The notes under the pieces were generated by a model, which was given only the letters and a program-made list of their open reading frames with translations, did not search any database and was not told where the DNA came from. Position numbers and translations under genes: made by a program. From Synechococcus sp. CS-1325 (lineage in GTDB: Bacteria > Cyanobacteriota > Cyanobacteriia > PCC-6307 > Cyanobiaceae), in the NCBI GenBank assembly GCA_025128135.1, contig JAHLYW010000016.1, forward strand, positions 1-64,000: DNA of 64,000 bases, in the 5' to 3' direction. Positions 17,357-28,046 of this stretch are shown piece after piece; the first letter of the stretch is position 1; each line of letters opens with the position of its first letter.

Positions 17357-18396
17357 GCCAGCAGGGAGGCGGCAGCGACCATCAGCGGCAAGCTGACCGC
17401 CAGCCAGAGCAGCTCGAGGCGATTGCTCAAGGCGAGGATCCGCTCGACAGCCGGGCGATCAGCCGGCGGATAGGAGGCTCCCAGGATCGGTTTGGCCCGC
17501 GCCACCCCGCCATAGCGGTTGACGCCTCCCAATCGCACGCCGGCCGCCTGGGCGTAGGCAGCCTGGGAGAGCCCGGCGTTGGGGGAGGGATCAGGGCGGC
17601 CCTCCTGCCTCGCCAGGGCCACTTGGCCGAGCAGCCGGTGGGGACGGCGGCTGACCAGGGGAAGGCTGAGCGCCACCAACCGGCAGGGCAGCCAGGTCAG
17701 GAGATCGTCGAGACGGGCACCGGCCGTGCCGAGCCATTCCAGCCGGCCGCGGCGATAGCCGAGCATCGAATCGAGCGTGCTGGCGGCTTTGTAGGCCAGG
17801 GCCAGGCTGAGCGGCCCTGGGGGCTGAAGCTGTCCCCCGGGCTGCCAGCTCAGCAACGCCACCCCCACCAGCATCCAGAACAGGGGGCCGAACAGACCGT
17901 CCACCCCGTTTTCGGCGGCCGTTTCCGCCACCGCCCGCAGCATCTCCGCTTCACCGAGACCCTCCACATCGCGGCCCACGATCCTGGCCAGCCGGCTGCG
18001 GGCCCTCTCAATACCGTCGTTGCCGCCGGAGAGAGCGTCGAGAACACCACGCACAGCCCGCTCCAGGCTTCCAGCCGCCAGGCAGCTGGCCAGACACAGC
18101 CACAACAGCGGATACCCCAGCGGTGGCCATCGCCAGGCCAGCATCTCCACGCCCCAGCCCACTGCCCCGCTGACGCCCACCAGCAGCAGGGTGATTGCCC
18201 CGCCGCCCAGCCTCAGCTTCCAGGGTCGATCGCCCGCCCAGGTCTCCACCTGCCCTCGCAGGAGCGCAATCGACCAGCCCATCACCTGGACCGGGTGCAA
18301 GCAGCCGGCGGGATCGCCGACCACACGGTCGAGGCCACACGCCAAGGCCACAGCCAGCCAACCGATCGCCGCTGGGGACCCGCTCAGATTGATCAA
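17350..18396 (-). CDS. cobD: Adenosylcobinamide-phosphate synthase (CobD/CbiB)
   Basis: Integral membrane enzyme that attaches aminopropanol phosphate to adenosylcobyric acid in (pseudo)cobalamin synthesis. The 348-residue protein has the signatures DRVVGDPAGCLHPVQVMGW (residues 22-40), AETAAENGVDGLFGPLFW and YKAASTLDSMLGY, and several hydrophobic helices. A TTG at 18396 is preferred because it forms a TTGA overlap with the upstream gene's stop and starts right before the conserved region. The C-terminus overlaps the sugar transferase stop by 7 bp. Confidence 0.92.
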   Translation of the reverse strand: MINLSGSPAAIGWLAVALACGLDRVVGDPAGCLHPVQVMGWSIALLRGQVETWAGDRPWKLRLGGGAITLLLVGVSGAVGWGVEMLAWRWPPLGYPLLWLCLASCLAAGSLERAVRGVLDALSGGNDGIERARSRLARIVGRDVEGLGEAEMLRAVAETAAENGVDGLFGPLFWMLVGVALLSWQPGGQLQPPGPLSLALAYKAASTLDSMLGYRRGRLEWLGTAGARLDDLLTWLPCRLVALSLPLVSRRPHRLLGQVALARQEGRPDPSPNAGLSQAAYAQAAGVRLGGVNRYGGVARAKPILGASYPPADRPAVERILALSNRLELLWLAVSLPLMVAAASLLAQ

Positions 18397-19505
18397 GAAG
18401 CTGGACGGGCAGCCCCCCGGATCGCCAGGGGCAGCGCGGCGGCCAGAAAGGCCACCACCTGAAGCGGCAGCGCCAGGGGCAGTCCGAGCCACTGGGCCAG
18501 GCTGCCCATCACCAGACTGCCGACCAGGGCACCCACGGCGCTGGAGCGCTCCAGGGTCTGCCAGCGCAGCGGCTCGTCAGCCAGATGGGCCAGGGAGGCC
18601 GCCAGCCGGGCATCACTGGAGCCGGCCAGGGCCCCCATCGGCAGGAACAGGGCCAGCGAGCTCCAGCCGGGCAGCCACTGGGTGGCCGCCAGCAGGCCGG
18701 AGAGCAACAGGTAGCGCCCTACCCCGGCACCGGGGAAAGGCAGGGAAAGAACTGGCCAGGAGGCCGACAGCAGCCTGCCCAGCCCATAGGCGGTGAGCAG
18801 CATGCCGAAATCGAAGCAGTTGCCGGCCCCCTGCTGGCGCACCCAGAGCGGCAGCAGGCTGAACAGGCTGCCGAACAGAACGCCCTGCAGACAGCAGCGC
18901 CAGTTCAACCCCTGCTCAGAGGAGGCCAGGGCCAGATCAGGCGCCGAGGGCTCCGCTCTGGCTGGCCTGGCCTGGCCGGATTGCAGCGCCGCGGGCAGCA
19001 GCGGCAGCAGCAGCACAAGGGCCTGGGAGAACTGCAGAACCGCCTTGCCGATCGGGAACAGCAGGCCGGTGAGCAGATGACCCAACAGGGCTCCCAGATC
19101 GGAGCCGGAGCGAAGCCGCCGCATCGAAACCCCCTGGTGGCCCACCAGATAGCGCTGCAGAGGAAACTGGGCGATCTGCAGCCCCAGGCCGAACAGCAGC
19201 ACGGCCAGCAGGGCCAGGATCAGCAGCCAGAGGTTAGCGCTGCCGCCCCCATCCAGCCCGGCAGGGACAGGGGCCGCCAGCCCGACTCCCACCAGCACAA
19301 GGGTGGCCGCCATCTGTACCAGGCTGCCGAGCAGGGGGTGCTGGGGCAGGGGCAGCAGGCTGGCCGCCGTGCCGAAAACGGGAAGCAGGCTGTTGACCAG
19401 GGGTGACGGACTGAGGCCGCTGACCAGCCAGGCGCTGGAGGCCAGGGTGAGGCTGGCGCCAGCCTGCGCGCTGCCCCAGGCCAGAGAAAGCAGGCCCCTG
19501 CGCAC
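18393..19505 (-). CDS. MFS-like membrane transporter
   Basis: A 370-residue protein with about 11-12 hydrophobic helices, including WLLILALLAVLLFGLGLQIA and SLVMGSLAQWLGLPLALPLQ. The SMRRLRSGSDLGALLGHLLTG loop resembles the cytoplasmic loop of MFS carriers. Substrate unknown. It is downstream of ilvC by 16 bp and coupled to cobD by a TTGA overlap, so a link to cobalamin precursors is possible but unproven. Confidence 0.75.
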   Translation of the reverse strand: MRRGLLSLAWGSAQAGASLTLASSAWLVSGLSPSPLVNSLLPVFGTAASLLPLPQHPLLGSLVQMAATLVLVGVGLAAPVPAGLDGGGSANLWLLILALLAVLLFGLGLQIAQFPLQRYLVGHQGVSMRRLRSGSDLGALLGHLLTGLLFPIGKAVLQFSQALVLLLPLLPAALQSGQARPARAEPSAPDLALASSEQGLNWRCCLQGVLFGSLFSLLPLWVRQQGAGNCFDFGMLLTAYGLGRLLSASWPVLSLPFPGAGVGRYLLLSGLLAATQWLPGWSSLALFLPMGALAGSSDARLAASLAHLADEPLRWQTLERSSAVGALVGSLVMGSLAQWLGLPLALPLQVVAFLAAALPLAIRGAARPAS

Positions 19506-19521
19506 CGCTACCGCCTCGCGA

Positions 19522-20553
<1,032 letters not shown>

Positions 20554-20608
20554 TTACGCAAGCGGCAGCCGATACCCGGCGGAAGCGGAGCGCCGGGCCG
20601 GGAGCCTC

Positions 20609-21217
20609 TCAGGCCGTGGCTTCACTGGGATGGGCGATGACCCGGTCGATCAGGCCGTACTCCTTGGCCTCGGCAGCACTGAGGAAGTAATCACGATCCG
20701 TGTCCTTGGCCACCTTCTCCAGGCTTTGCCCGCACATGTCGGCCAGGGACTGATTGAGCATGTCCTTCATGCGGAGGATCTCCCGCGCTTCGATCTCGAT
20801 ATCGCTGGCCTGGCGCTGGCTGGTTCCCCCCAGGGGTTGGTGGATCATGATCCGACTGTGGGGCAGGGCCACGCGCTTGCCTTTGGTGCCGGCCGCCAGC
20901 AGAAAAGCGCCCATGCTGGCCGCCAGGCCCACACAGATCGTCACCACCTCCGACTTGACGTACTGGATCGTGTCGAAGATCGCCAGGCCCGCCGTGACCG
21001 AGCCGCCCGGGGAGTTGATGTACAGGTAGATCGGCTTGCTGCTGTCGTCAGAGTCGAGGTAGAGCATCTGGGCCACCAGACTGTTGGCGATCCCATCGTT
21101 GACCTCCTGGCCAAGGAAGAGAATCCGCTCCACGCCCAGCCGGGTGTAGATGTCCACCCAGCGCTCGTACTGGCTGCCAGGCAAGCGGTAGGGAACGCTG
21201 GGGGTGCCGATGGGCAT
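20609..21217 (-). CDS. clpP: ATP-dependent Clp protease proteolytic subunit (ClpP3-type)
   Basis: Serine protease subunit of 202 residues. The catalytic Ser lies in [14 protein letters not shown], His in [11 protein letters not shown] and Asp in [20 protein letters not shown], so the triad is complete. It is 47 bp downstream of clpR. In cyanobacteria a ClpP3/ClpR mixed core works with ClpC and is essential; this pairing fits that operon. Confidence 0.96.
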   Translation of the reverse strand: MPIGTPSVPYRLPGSQYERWVDIYTRLGVERILFLGQEVNDGIANSLVAQMLYLDSDDSSKPIYLYINSPGGSVTAGLAIFDTIQYVKSEVVTICVGLAASMGAFLLAAGTKGKRVALPHSRIMIHQPLGGTSQRQASDIEIEAREILRMKDMLNQSLADMCGQSLEKVAKDTDRDYFLSAAEAKEYGLIDRVIAHPSEATA

Positions 21218-21264
21218 GGTGCGGAAGTGGTGGTTTGGGAAGAGTGGAAGGCTGAGTCAGGCGG

Positions 21265-21939
21265 TCAGGCCGCCCCGGCCAGGGCCAGGGGGGGCACCTT
21301 CTGGCTGGTGAGGATCCTGTCGATCAATCCGTATTCAAGGGCTTCCGGTGGAGTGAGATAGGTCATCCGATCGGAGTCTTTGCTGAGCTGGGCAACACTG
21401 CGACCGGTGTTCTCAGACAGCATCTCCAGCATGGTGCGCTTGTTCTGCAGCACCTCCTGGGCCCGGATCTGGATGTCGCTGGCCTGGCCGCGGGCACCGG
21501 AGCGGGGCTGGTGCAGCACGATCGAGGCGTGGGGCAGGGCGGCCCGATGGCCCTTGGCACCGGCCGAGAGAATCATCGCGGCGGTGCCCATCGCCTGGCC
21601 GATGCAGATCGTGTGCACCGGTGGCTTCACATAACGGATCGTGTCGCAGATGGCGAAGGCTTCGGTTTCGAAGCCGATCGCATCGCCGGTGTACCAGCTG
21701 GTGCCGGTGGAATTGATATAAAAAAAGATCGGCTTCTCCGGATTGTCAAACTCCAGGTAGAGCATCTGGGCGACGATCAGCTCGGTCACGTCAACGCCCA
21801 TCTGGCGCTTGGCGTCGTCGTCGGAGAAGAGAGGCAGGCCGAGGTAGACGATCCGCTCCTTCAACAGCAGCGACGGCAGATCCGGCGGCGGGGTACGCAT
21901 CACGGCGGAATCGCCGTAGTAAGGGGCCGACACCGACAT
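21265..21939 (-). CDS. clpR: ClpR, inactive Clp protease subunit
   Basis: ClpP paralogue of 224 residues (from ATG at 21939, MSVSAPYYGDSAVMRTP). The segment matching ClpP's ASMGAFLL reads GQAMGTAAMILSAG, so the nucleophilic Ser is replaced by Gly; the His region (SIVLHQPRSG) is retained. This is the defining feature of cyanobacterial/plastid ClpR, a structural member of the mixed ClpP3/R ring. A longer in-frame start would overlap the PIN/TRAM gene upstream and is not needed. AGGTGA lies just ahead of the chosen start. Confidence 0.95.
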   Translation of the reverse strand: MSVSAPYYGDSAVMRTPPPDLPSLLLKERIVYLGLPLFSDDDAKRQMGVDVTELIVAQMLYLEFDNPEKPIFFYINSTGTSWYTGDAIGFETEAFAICDTIRYVKPPVHTICIGQAMGTAAMILSAGAKGHRAALPHASIVLHQPRSGARGQASDIQIRAQEVLQNKRTMLEMLSENTGRSVAQLSKDSDRMTYLTPPEALEYGLIDRILTSQKVPPLALAGAA

Positions 21940-21970
21940 CCGTTCACCTGCTCCACTGCCAGGGATCAGC

Positions 21971-23083
21971 CTAGCGGGGGTCTGGAGTGGGCTGGATGGC
22001 GGCTTCCCGCTTCGGGCCGTCGTGGTCGCAACGGGCAAAGACCATGCGGCCGGTCGGGGTCTGCAGGGCACCGGTCACGGTGACCGGCAGCCGCTGACCG
22101 ATCCGCCGGCGGGCCGCCTCCACCACCACCATCGTGCCGTCCTCCAGATAGCCGACTCCCTGATCGGCCTCCTTCCCCTCCCGCACGATCTTGAGTTGCA
22201 GGGCATCGCCCGGCTGCACCTCCGGCCGCAGGGCGACCACCAGGGCACTCAGGTTCATCACCTTGAGGTCCTGGACCTCCGCCACCTTGGCCAGGTTGTA
22301 GTCGGCGGTCAGCAGGGTGCCACCGGTATCCGCAGTGAGCTTGAGCAGCTTGTCGTCAGCCCCGTTGCCCTCGTAGCGGGTGCTGTTGACCACCAGACGA
22401 CGGCCGTAGCGCTCCCGCAGCGCCGCCAGGAGATTGAGGCCACGGCGCCCCTTGCCCCGCTTCTCGTTGTTGCCCGAATCGGCCAGCTGCTGGAGTTCAT
22501 CGATCACCGCCTGGGCCACGATCACCTGCCCCTCCAGCAGCCCTGATTCCAGCAGGCCGCGGATGCGGCCATCGATGATCACGCTGGTGTCGAGGATCTT
22601 GGCGGTGGCGGGCTGAAGCACCCCTTCCGCCACCAGCAGGGCATCGGTGCTGGATGGGTTGAACAGCCGCAGCAGGGTGCGTCCATGCACCTCGGCCAGG
22701 TTGTAGCCCAACACCCCGAAGAACACATTGCTGAGCACCGCGGCCAGTGGTTTGACGAAGACCACCTCCAGGGGCAGGGAGAGCAGCAGGATCGGCGCCA
22801 GCAGCAGGTTCGCCACCAGCAGGCCGAGAATCAGGCCCACCGCCCTCGAGAGCAGCAGGTCGGTGGGCATCGAGCGCACCTGCCGCATCAGCCGACGGCG
22901 CAGCAGCTGAAAGAAGAAGCCGGCCAGCAGCCCGAAAAACGCCCCGAAGCCAGCCAGAACCCAGCGCAGTCCCTCCAGATTGGTGACCTCGGCGAGCACC
23001 CGCGCCGGAAGCAGGTCCACCCCCAGCCAGCCGGTGGCGGCACCGGAGATCAGGAACAGCAGCAGGATCAGCGGGTCCACCAT
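21971..23083 (-). CDS. PIN/TRAM domain integral membrane protein (YacL-like)
   Basis: A 370-residue protein. Four hydrophobic helices in the first 135 residues (ILLLFLISGAATGWLGV, LAGFGAFFGLLAGFFFQLL, LILGLLVANLLLAPILLL) precede a PIN nuclease domain. The PIN domain has acidic residues in KILDTSVIIDGRI, VIDELQQLAD and LTADYNLAKVA. A C-terminal TRAM-like RNA-binding region follows (GVGYLEDGTMVVVEAAR). Bacillus YacL has the same layout; a membrane-tethered RNase role is inferred. It lies 31 bp upstream of clpR. Confidence 0.9.
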   Translation of the reverse strand: MVDPLILLLFLISGAATGWLGVDLLPARVLAEVTNLEGLRWVLAGFGAFFGLLAGFFFQLLRRRLMRQVRSMPTDLLLSRAVGLILGLLVANLLLAPILLLSLPLEVVFVKPLAAVLSNVFFGVLGYNLAEVHGRTLLRLFNPSSTDALLVAEGVLQPATAKILDTSVIIDGRIRGLLESGLLEGQVIVAQAVIDELQQLADSGNNEKRGKGRRGLNLLAALRERYGRRLVVNSTRYEGNGADDKLLKLTADTGGTLLTADYNLAKVAEVQDLKVMNLSALVVALRPEVQPGDALQLKIVREGKEADQGVGYLEDGTMVVVEAARRRIGQRLPVTVTGALQTPTGRMVFARCDHDGPKREAAIQPTPDPR

Positions 23084-23209
23084 CGGTTGGTCGGGGGCTG
23101 ACCATGGCTCGAACCATGCAGCATGGTCGATTCCAGCCGATTTGCCTGGATCTGGTATCCACACCTCTGAGCCCCACATCTGGCCACCCCCCTGAGCCAG
23201 CCACCAGGA

Positions 23210-24466
23210 ATGCCCCTGCCCCCTCCGCGCAGCGCCTATCTCCACATCCCCTTCTGCCAGCGGCGCTGCTTCTACTGCGACTTCGCGGTGGTGCCGCTCG
23301 GCGACAGGGCCGATGGCGCCCACTCCGGCTCGATCCAGGCCTACCTGAAGCTGCTGCAGAGGGAAATCGCCTCCGCCCCGGCCGGTCCGCCCCTCTCCAC
23401 GGTGTATCTCGGCGGCGGTACACCCTCCCTGCTCACCCCTGACCAGATCGGCGGCCTGCTGGAGGCGCTCGCCGTGCGATTCGGCCTGGCGGCAGGGGCG
23501 GAGATCAGCCTGGAGATGGATCCGGCCAGCTTCGACCAGGCGCGCCTGGAGCAGGTGCTCGCCACCGGTGTGAACCGGGTGAGCCTGGGTGGCCAGAGTT
23601 TCGATGATCCGGTGCTCGAGCGGCTTGGGCGGCGCCACCGGCTGGAGGATCTGCTGGAGGCGGCCGCCTGGCTGGCCGAAGCGCGGCGCGGGGGAAGGCT
23701 GCGCAGCTGGAGCCTCGACCTGCTGCAGGGCCTGCCTGGGCAAACCCTGGAGCACTGGAGCGACCAGCTCGGCCAGGCCCTGGCCCTTGATGCCCCCCAC
23801 CTGTCGATCTATGACCTGATCGTGGAGCCCGGCACCGTGTTCGCCTGGCGCCAGCGACGGGGCGAACTTCCCCTGCCAGACCCCGACCTGGGAGCCGACC
23901 TGATGGCACACACCTCAGAACGCCTGCGGGAGGCGGGGTACGGCCACTATGAGATCTCCAACTACGCCTGGCCGGGCCACGTGTCGCGCCACAACCGCGT
24001 CTACTGGAGCGGCGCCGGTTGGTGGGGATTCGGAATGGGGGCCACCGCAGCGCCCTACGGAAGCCGGCAGGCCCGCCCCCGCACCCGGGCCGCCTATGCG
24101 GAATGGCTGACAACCGCAGGGGAGGCCGGGGACCTGGGAGGCCCCAGGTCGGCCATGCCCTTCGACGAACGCGTGATGGTGGGGCTGCGCCGCCGCGAAG
24201 GGGTGACCATGGGCCAGCTGGCGGGCGAGCACGGCATCCGGCCGGCCGAGCTCGAACAGCTCAGGCAACGGCTGGATTCCTTTCTGGATCGCCGGCTGCT
24301 GTTGATCGAAGGCTCCCGTTGGCGCCTGAGCGACCCGGCCGGCCTCGCCCTCAGCAATGCGGTGCTGCGGGAGCTGCTGGCCTGGTGGGATGGGCGGCCT
24401 GGTCCTGCAGCCAGCCCCGCAGGGCCTCGACGGCAAGACCACGGCCCTGCAGCAGCGGCGGACTGA
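23210..24466 (+). CDS. hemW: Radical SAM protein, HemW-like heme chaperone
   Basis: A 418-residue radical SAM protein with the early CxxxCxxC cluster motif [14 protein letters not shown] (residues 12-25), GGGTPSLL and the EMDPASF strand. The second Cys spacing and the short N-terminus favour HemW (heme insertion) over true coproporphyrinogen dehydrogenase HemN. The last 25 residues are Pro/Ala/Gly-rich and lie in a 116-bp convergent overlap with panB; the conserved core ends near [11 protein letters not shown]. Confidence 0.88.
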   Translation: MPLPPPRSAYLHIPFCQRRCFYCDFAVVPLGDRADGAHSGSIQAYLKLLQREIASAPAGPPLSTVYLGGGTPSLLTPDQIGGLLEALAVRFGLAAGAEISLEMDPASFDQARLEQVLATGVNRVSLGGQSFDDPVLERLGRRHRLEDLLEAAAWLAEARRGGRLRSWSLDLLQGLPGQTLEHWSDQLGQALALDAPHLSIYDLIVEPGTVFAWRQRRGELPLPDPDLGADLMAHTSERLREAGYGHYEISNYAWPGHVSRHNRVYWSGAGWWGFGMGATAAPYGSRQARPRTRAAYAEWLTTAGEAGDLGGPRSAMPFDERVMVGLRRREGVTMGQLAGEHGIRPAELEQLRQRLDSFLDRRLLLIEGSRWRLSDPAGLALSNAVLRELLAWWDGRPGPAASPAGPRRQDHGPAAAAD

Positions 24467-25166
24467 ACGGGGGTTGGCGCGGGCTGAACCCGAGCAGGTC
24501 GGCGGTGACCCGCACCTGGCCGTCACAATCGTCGCCGGCACCGATGCCGATGACGGGGATCGCCAGCTGTTGGCGCAGACTGCCTGCCACGCCATCGGGC
24601 ACGTGCTCCAGCACCAGGGCGAAGCAGCCGGCCGCTTCCAGATCGAGGGCCTGGCGCCGCAGCCGTTCCTGACTGATCGGATCCTTGGCCTGGCGGCGCA
24701 GGCCGAGCCGATGCACCGACTGGGGGGTCAGGCCCAGGTGACCCATCACGGGGATACCACTGCGAACCAGCCGATCGACCACCAGGAGTGTTTCCGGCTC
24801 ACCACCTTCGAGCTTCACGGCGGCGGCGGCCGTTTCCTTCAGCACCCGGCCGGCCGCGGCCACGGCCGCCTCGGCACCGCATTGATAGCTGAGGAAGGGC
24901 AGATCACAGATCAGCAGCGGTTGCTGATCGCGAGGGCGACTCAGACCCCTGGCCACGGCCAGGGTGTGGTGAATCATCTCGTCGAGGCTGACAGGCAGGG
25001 TGGTGGGATGGCCCAGGACGACCATGGCCAGGGAGTCACCGACCAGCACCGCCTCGACGCCCGCCTCCTCGACCCAGGCTGCCGAAAGGGCGTCCCAGGC
25101 GGTCAGCATCCGGATCGGCAGGCCCGAGCTCTTGCGATCGATGAGATCACCGGGACGCAGGGGCAC
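24351..25166 (-). CDS. panB: 3-methyl-2-oxobutanoate hydroxymethyltransferase
   Basis: First enzyme of pantothenate synthesis: adds a hydroxymethyl group from methylene-THF to ketoisovalerate. Signatures are [34 protein letters not shown] (metal-binding Asp), [17 protein letters not shown] and [16 protein letters not shown]. No ATG lies close to the conserved N-terminus; the GTG at 25166 (then [14 protein letters not shown]) is the best start, giving 271 residues. Upstream in-frame sequence runs through repeats and is non-coding in character. The 3' end overlaps hemW convergently. Confidence 0.93.
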   Translation of the reverse strand: MPLRPGDLIDRKSSGLPIRMLTAWDALSAAWVEEAGVEAVLVGDSLAMVVLGHPTTLPVSLDEMIHHTLAVARGLSRPRDQQPLLICDLPFLSYQCGAEAAVAAAGRVLKETAAAAVKLEGGEPETLLVVDRLVRSGIPVMGHLGLTPQSVHRLGLRRQAKDPISQERLRRQALDLEAAGCFALVLEHVPDGVAGSLRQQLAIPVIGIGAGDDCDGQVRVTADLLGFSPRQPPFSPPLLQGRGLAVEALRGWLQDQAAHPTRPAAPAAPHC

Positions 25167-25317
25167 AGCAGGGAGGAGCGGTGGATGATTGCTACTATCG
25201 ACCCGACTCGGACCGATGCGGCCGGGACGCCCAAATCTGGTCAGAACCGGAAGGGGGCAGCCACACGGGATGCTCCAGGCAGGCGTCGACTCCGGGTCAC
25301 CCCCTTGATCGCAACCG

Positions 25318-25383
25318 CTCCACTCACAGGACACGCTGCGCCTCCACTCACAGGACACGCTCAGAGTGGAGACTGTGAGTGGA
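25318..25383. repeat. 20-bp direct repeat plus long inverted repeat between ftsZ and panB
   Basis: CTCCACTCACAGGACACGCT occurs identically at 25318-25337 and 25342-25361, 4 bp apart. The second copy also forms an inverted repeat: TCCACTCACAG at 25343-25353 pairs with CTGTGAGTGGA at 25373-25383, leaving a 19-base loop. It lies 33 bp beyond the ftsZ stop. It could act as a transcription barrier or mRNA 3'-end structure, though there is no T-run on the minus strand. Confidence 0.85.
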
Positions 25384-25415
25384 AACCCTGAGTTCCAGTC
25401 AACAGGTCAGGTCGA

Positions 25416-26624
25416 TCAGCTGTCGCTGGCAGGACGATTCTGACGGTTGAGCAGGAACGGTGGAATCTTGGCGCCACGATGGTCGTCGCCAGGCTGGCTT
25501 GGCGGGGTCTGGGGACTGGTGAAGCTGGGGACCTGCTGATCGTGGCGGTAAGCGATGCCGCTCTCGAAGCCGGTGGCGATCACGGTGACGTGGATCTCGC
25601 CCTCCAGCTTTTCGTCCACCACAGCCCCGACGATGATGTTGGCGTCGGGATCAACCATGTCGTAGATCACGTCGGCGGCGTTGCCCACGTCTTCAAGGGT
25701 CATGTCCTTGCCGCCGCAGACGTTGATCACGCAACCCTTGGCGCCGTCGATCCGGCCCGACTCCAGCAACGGGCTGCTCATGGCGGCCTGGGCCGCTTCG
25801 GTGGCACGGGAGCGGCCGGAGCCCACGCCGATGCCGAGCAGGGCCGTGCCGGCCATGGTCATCACCGAGCGCACATCGGCGAAGTCGACGTTGACCAGAC
25901 CAGGCTTGGTGATGATGTCGCTGATGCCCTTCACCCCCTGGCGAAGCACGTCGTCGGCGGCACGGAAGGCCTCCTGCAGGGGAGCACCGGCGATTGCGTC
26001 GCGGAGCCGGTCGTTGGGAATCACGATCAAGGTGTCCACGTGCTCGGCCAGGCGGGCGATTCCCTCCTCGGCCTGCTTCTGCCGCTTGCGGCCCTCGAAG
26101 CTGAAGGGCTTGGTGACAATTCCTACCGTGAGGGCACCACATTCCTTGGCCACCTCGGCAAGGATCGGAGCCGCTCCGGTGCCGGTGCCGCCCCCCATGC
26201 CGGCAGCGATGAAAACGAGGTCGGCGCCCTCAAGGGCAGCGAGCAGCTCAGGGCGGGATTCTTCCGCCGCTTTCTGGCCGATCATCGGATTGCCGCCGGC
26301 ACCGAGACCCCGGGTGAGCTTCTGACCGAGCTGCACCCGCTTCTGGGACGCCGACTGGAGCAGCGCCTGGGCATCGGTGTTGAGAACCCTGTAGCCCACA
26401 CCCTCGAGGTCGGAGGCGATCATGCGGTTGACCGCATTGCTGCCTCCCCCGCCGACGCCGATCACCTCGATCCGGGCGGACTGGCTGGGGACGATTCCGT
26501 TGCTGCTTGGGGAAGGGAGGGGGGTGGTCACGGAGAGGGGGTTGGAATCAGCGGGGGGAATGGTCGCGGTGGCGTGAGATGCAGTCTCCACGAAGAACCC
26601 TCTTCCGTTCACGATGGGCTGCAT
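25416..26624 (-). CDS. ftsZ: Cell division protein FtsZ
   Basis: Tubulin-like GTPase that forms the division ring. The GTP-binding signature [12 protein letters not shown] is at residues 142-153, the N-terminal [13 protein letters not shown] at 56-68, and the catalytic T7 loop NVDFADVR at 245-252. After the core is a Pro/Gln linker ending in the conserved tail IPPFLLNR. The N-terminal extension of about 50 Ser/Pro/Thr-rich residues is longer than in E. coli, as in other cyanobacteria. The ATG at 26624 is the furthest plausible start; an internal one cannot be excluded. Confidence 0.97.
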   Translation of the reverse strand: MQPIVNGRGFFVETASHATATIPPADSNPLSVTTPLPSPSSNGIVPSQSARIEVIGVGGGGSNAVNRMIASDLEGVGYRVLNTDAQALLQSASQKRVQLGQKLTRGLGAGGNPMIGQKAAEESRPELLAALEGADLVFIAAGMGGGTGTGAAPILAEVAKECGALTVGIVTKPFSFEGRKRQKQAEEGIARLAEHVDTLIVIPNDRLRDAIAGAPLQEAFRAADDVLRQGVKGISDIITKPGLVNVDFADVRSVMTMAGTALLGIGVGSGRSRATEAAQAAMSSPLLESGRIDGAKGCVINVCGGKDMTLEDVGNAADVIYDMVDPDANIIVGAVVDEKLEGEIHVTVIATGFESGIAYRHDQQVPSFTSPQTPPSQPGDDHRGAKIPPFLLNRQNRPASDS

Positions 26625-26780
26625 TATGTCGGTGATTGGCTGGCACCAATCTGTTCAGAGGACACTTTTGTCCAGATGATTGTTTCATGATTACGAGCGT
26701 TCGCTGGCCTTGTGTTTCCGCATCAACGCTCCCTGTTGACCAGCAGGAGCCATGAAACCCGGCCATTTTTTCAAATGACT

Positions 26781-27632
26781 TTAATCCGCACCGTCGCCTG
26801 ATGCCGAGCTTGTCTGGGCTGTGGCGCCTGGAGCCTGCCCCAGCTCCGGCTGGTCGGGATCGCTCAGATCAACGGACCGGAATGAACGCCCCTTGAGCTG
26901 GGCGGGAAGCTGGCTGGAAAGGTGCTGAAGCACATCCAGTCGTCGAGCCAGCAGAGCGTCCGGCGGGCCCAGCCGAACCTGACCCAGGGATTGGGTGATC
27001 AGCAGGAGATTGCCGTTCGGCTCGAAGCGAATCTCCCGCAGCGGACTGCCCAGCCGGCCGCGGCGCTCCAGGATCTCCACCAACGTCTGGCGGTGCCGTT
27101 CCTGCCAGCCCACTACCCGCACCTCCAGGGCTGGCTTGTCCCGGGGCCTGGCCACCTGCTGCTGCCCCAGGCTCATCCAGTTGCCGAGTCGATCCACGTA
27201 GCCCTGTTCAAGACCGGAGGCCGTGCGTCGTTCGGCCCGGGCGACCGCCTGGCGGTCCACCAGGGCGATCCGCAGCCGTGGTGGCAGCATCAGCCGCTCC
27301 ACCCGGACCTGCTCGACCGGCAAGGTTGCGGACAGTCCGTCCTGCAGTTGCCTGGGCTGGAGGCTGAGCAGCAGCACCGGAAACCGCAGCCCGGCGGCGC
27401 GGATCACCTGGTCCCGGCTGACCTGCTGGCTGCCTAGCACCTCCACCTGGGCCGGGCTGCGCAAGCTCCAGCCCTGACGCAGCAGGCCATAGCCAAGCGC
27501 GGCGGAACAGGCCGAAAACACCAGCAGCCGCCAGGCATTGCGCAGGCGTTCCTTGCGTCGCTGATCCCGCAGCTGACGCCGCCGCTCAACGCCGGGAGGT
27601 TGAAGATTGGGTGCCCTGGAGCGCGAACTCAC
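26781..27632 (-). CDS. ftsQ: Cell division protein FtsQ/DivIB
   Basis: Bitopic membrane protein of 283 residues. A basic cytoplasmic N-terminus (ERRRQLRDQRRKERLRNAW) is followed by one membrane span (LLVFSACSAALGYGLL) and a periplasmic POTRA-type region (VEVLGSQQVSRDQVIRAAGL). It links FtsZ-ring assembly to septal wall synthesis. The GTG at 27632 lies in a run of three CTGTGAG heptamers (read on the minus strand). It is placed directly between ddl (with a small gene) and ftsZ, the usual ddl-ftsQ-ftsZ order; ftsA is absent, as in cyanobacteria. Confidence 0.9.
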   Translation of the reverse strand: MSSRSRAPNLQPPGVERRRQLRDQRRKERLRNAWRLLVFSACSAALGYGLLRQGWSLRSPAQVEVLGSQQVSRDQVIRAAGLRFPVLLLSLQPRQLQDGLSATLPVEQVRVERLMLPPRLRIALVDRQAVARAERRTASGLEQGYVDRLGNWMSLGQQQVARPRDKPALEVRVVGWQERHRQTLVEILERRGRLGSPLREIRFEPNGNLLLITQSLGQVRLGPPDALLARRLDVLQHLSSQLPAQLKGRSFRSVDLSDPDQPELGQAPGATAQTSSASGDGAD

Positions 27633-27648
27633 AGCTCACAGCTCACAG
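27628..27648. repeat. Three tandem CTCACAG heptamers over the ftsQ start
   Basis: Identical heptamers at 27628-27634, 27635-27641 and 27642-27648. On the minus strand they read CTGTGAG three times and contain the ftsQ GTG start and the TGA stop of the upstream gene. GTG codons recur every 7 bp, so each lies in a different frame and only the last is in the ftsQ frame. Confidence 0.9.
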
Positions 27649-28046
27649 CGAGATCGTGCCATCAGATCTTGCATCCAGCGGCGGGCCCGTTCGGCATCGG
27701 AGAAGGCCAGATCCACCTGTTCACCCTTGCCGACCAACCTGATGCGGCAATGGCCCTGACTTTCCTCGGTGAGGGGGGCATCGCCGGAGCCCAGAGCCAT
27801 CAGCTCGAGCAACTCGAGCTTGCTGATCACGAAGCTCCCCTGGGGCTTGAGCTGGCCCGCCTCGAAGCTGCTCCAGGTCAGCACCCCGTCCTGCAGGCGC
27901 GCCGCGCCGCAGCCATCCAGCTTGGCCAGTTCGGAACCCTCCGCCCAGCTCCGGAACAAGCGCTGTCGCCGGCGCTCCAGCCAGCCGAGGGCCGTGAGCA
28001 GCACGAACACCACGAGCAGCGGCAACCAGAGCAGACCGTGACTCAT
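27636..28046 (-). CDS. Conserved membrane-anchored hypothetical protein between ddl and ftsQ
   Basis: A 136-residue protein with an N-terminal membrane anchor ([18 protein letters not shown]) and a basic stop-transfer (ERRRQRLF). The soluble domain ends with a [17 protein letters not shown] helix. The start overlaps the ddl stop by ATGA (28043-28046), and the stop is 3 bp from the ftsQ start codon, so all are probably one operon. No known domain; a role in envelope growth is suggested only by position. Confidence 0.8.
   Translation of the reverse strand: MSHGLLWLPLLVVFVLLTALGWLERRRQRLFRSWAEGSELAKLDGCGAARLQDGVLTWSSFEAGQLKPQGSFVISKLELLELMALGSGDAPLTEESQGHCRIRLVGKGEQVDLAFSDAERARRWMQDLMARSRCEL

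Noticed and set aside
23210..24466. Oxygen-independent coproporphyrinogen dehydrogenase HemN
   Set aside because: The short N-terminus and cluster context fit the HemW chaperone subfamily instead.
25318..25383. Attachment site or insertion-sequence end
   Set aside because: The repeats are only 4 bp apart and flank no mobile gene; no transposase or integrase was found in the window.
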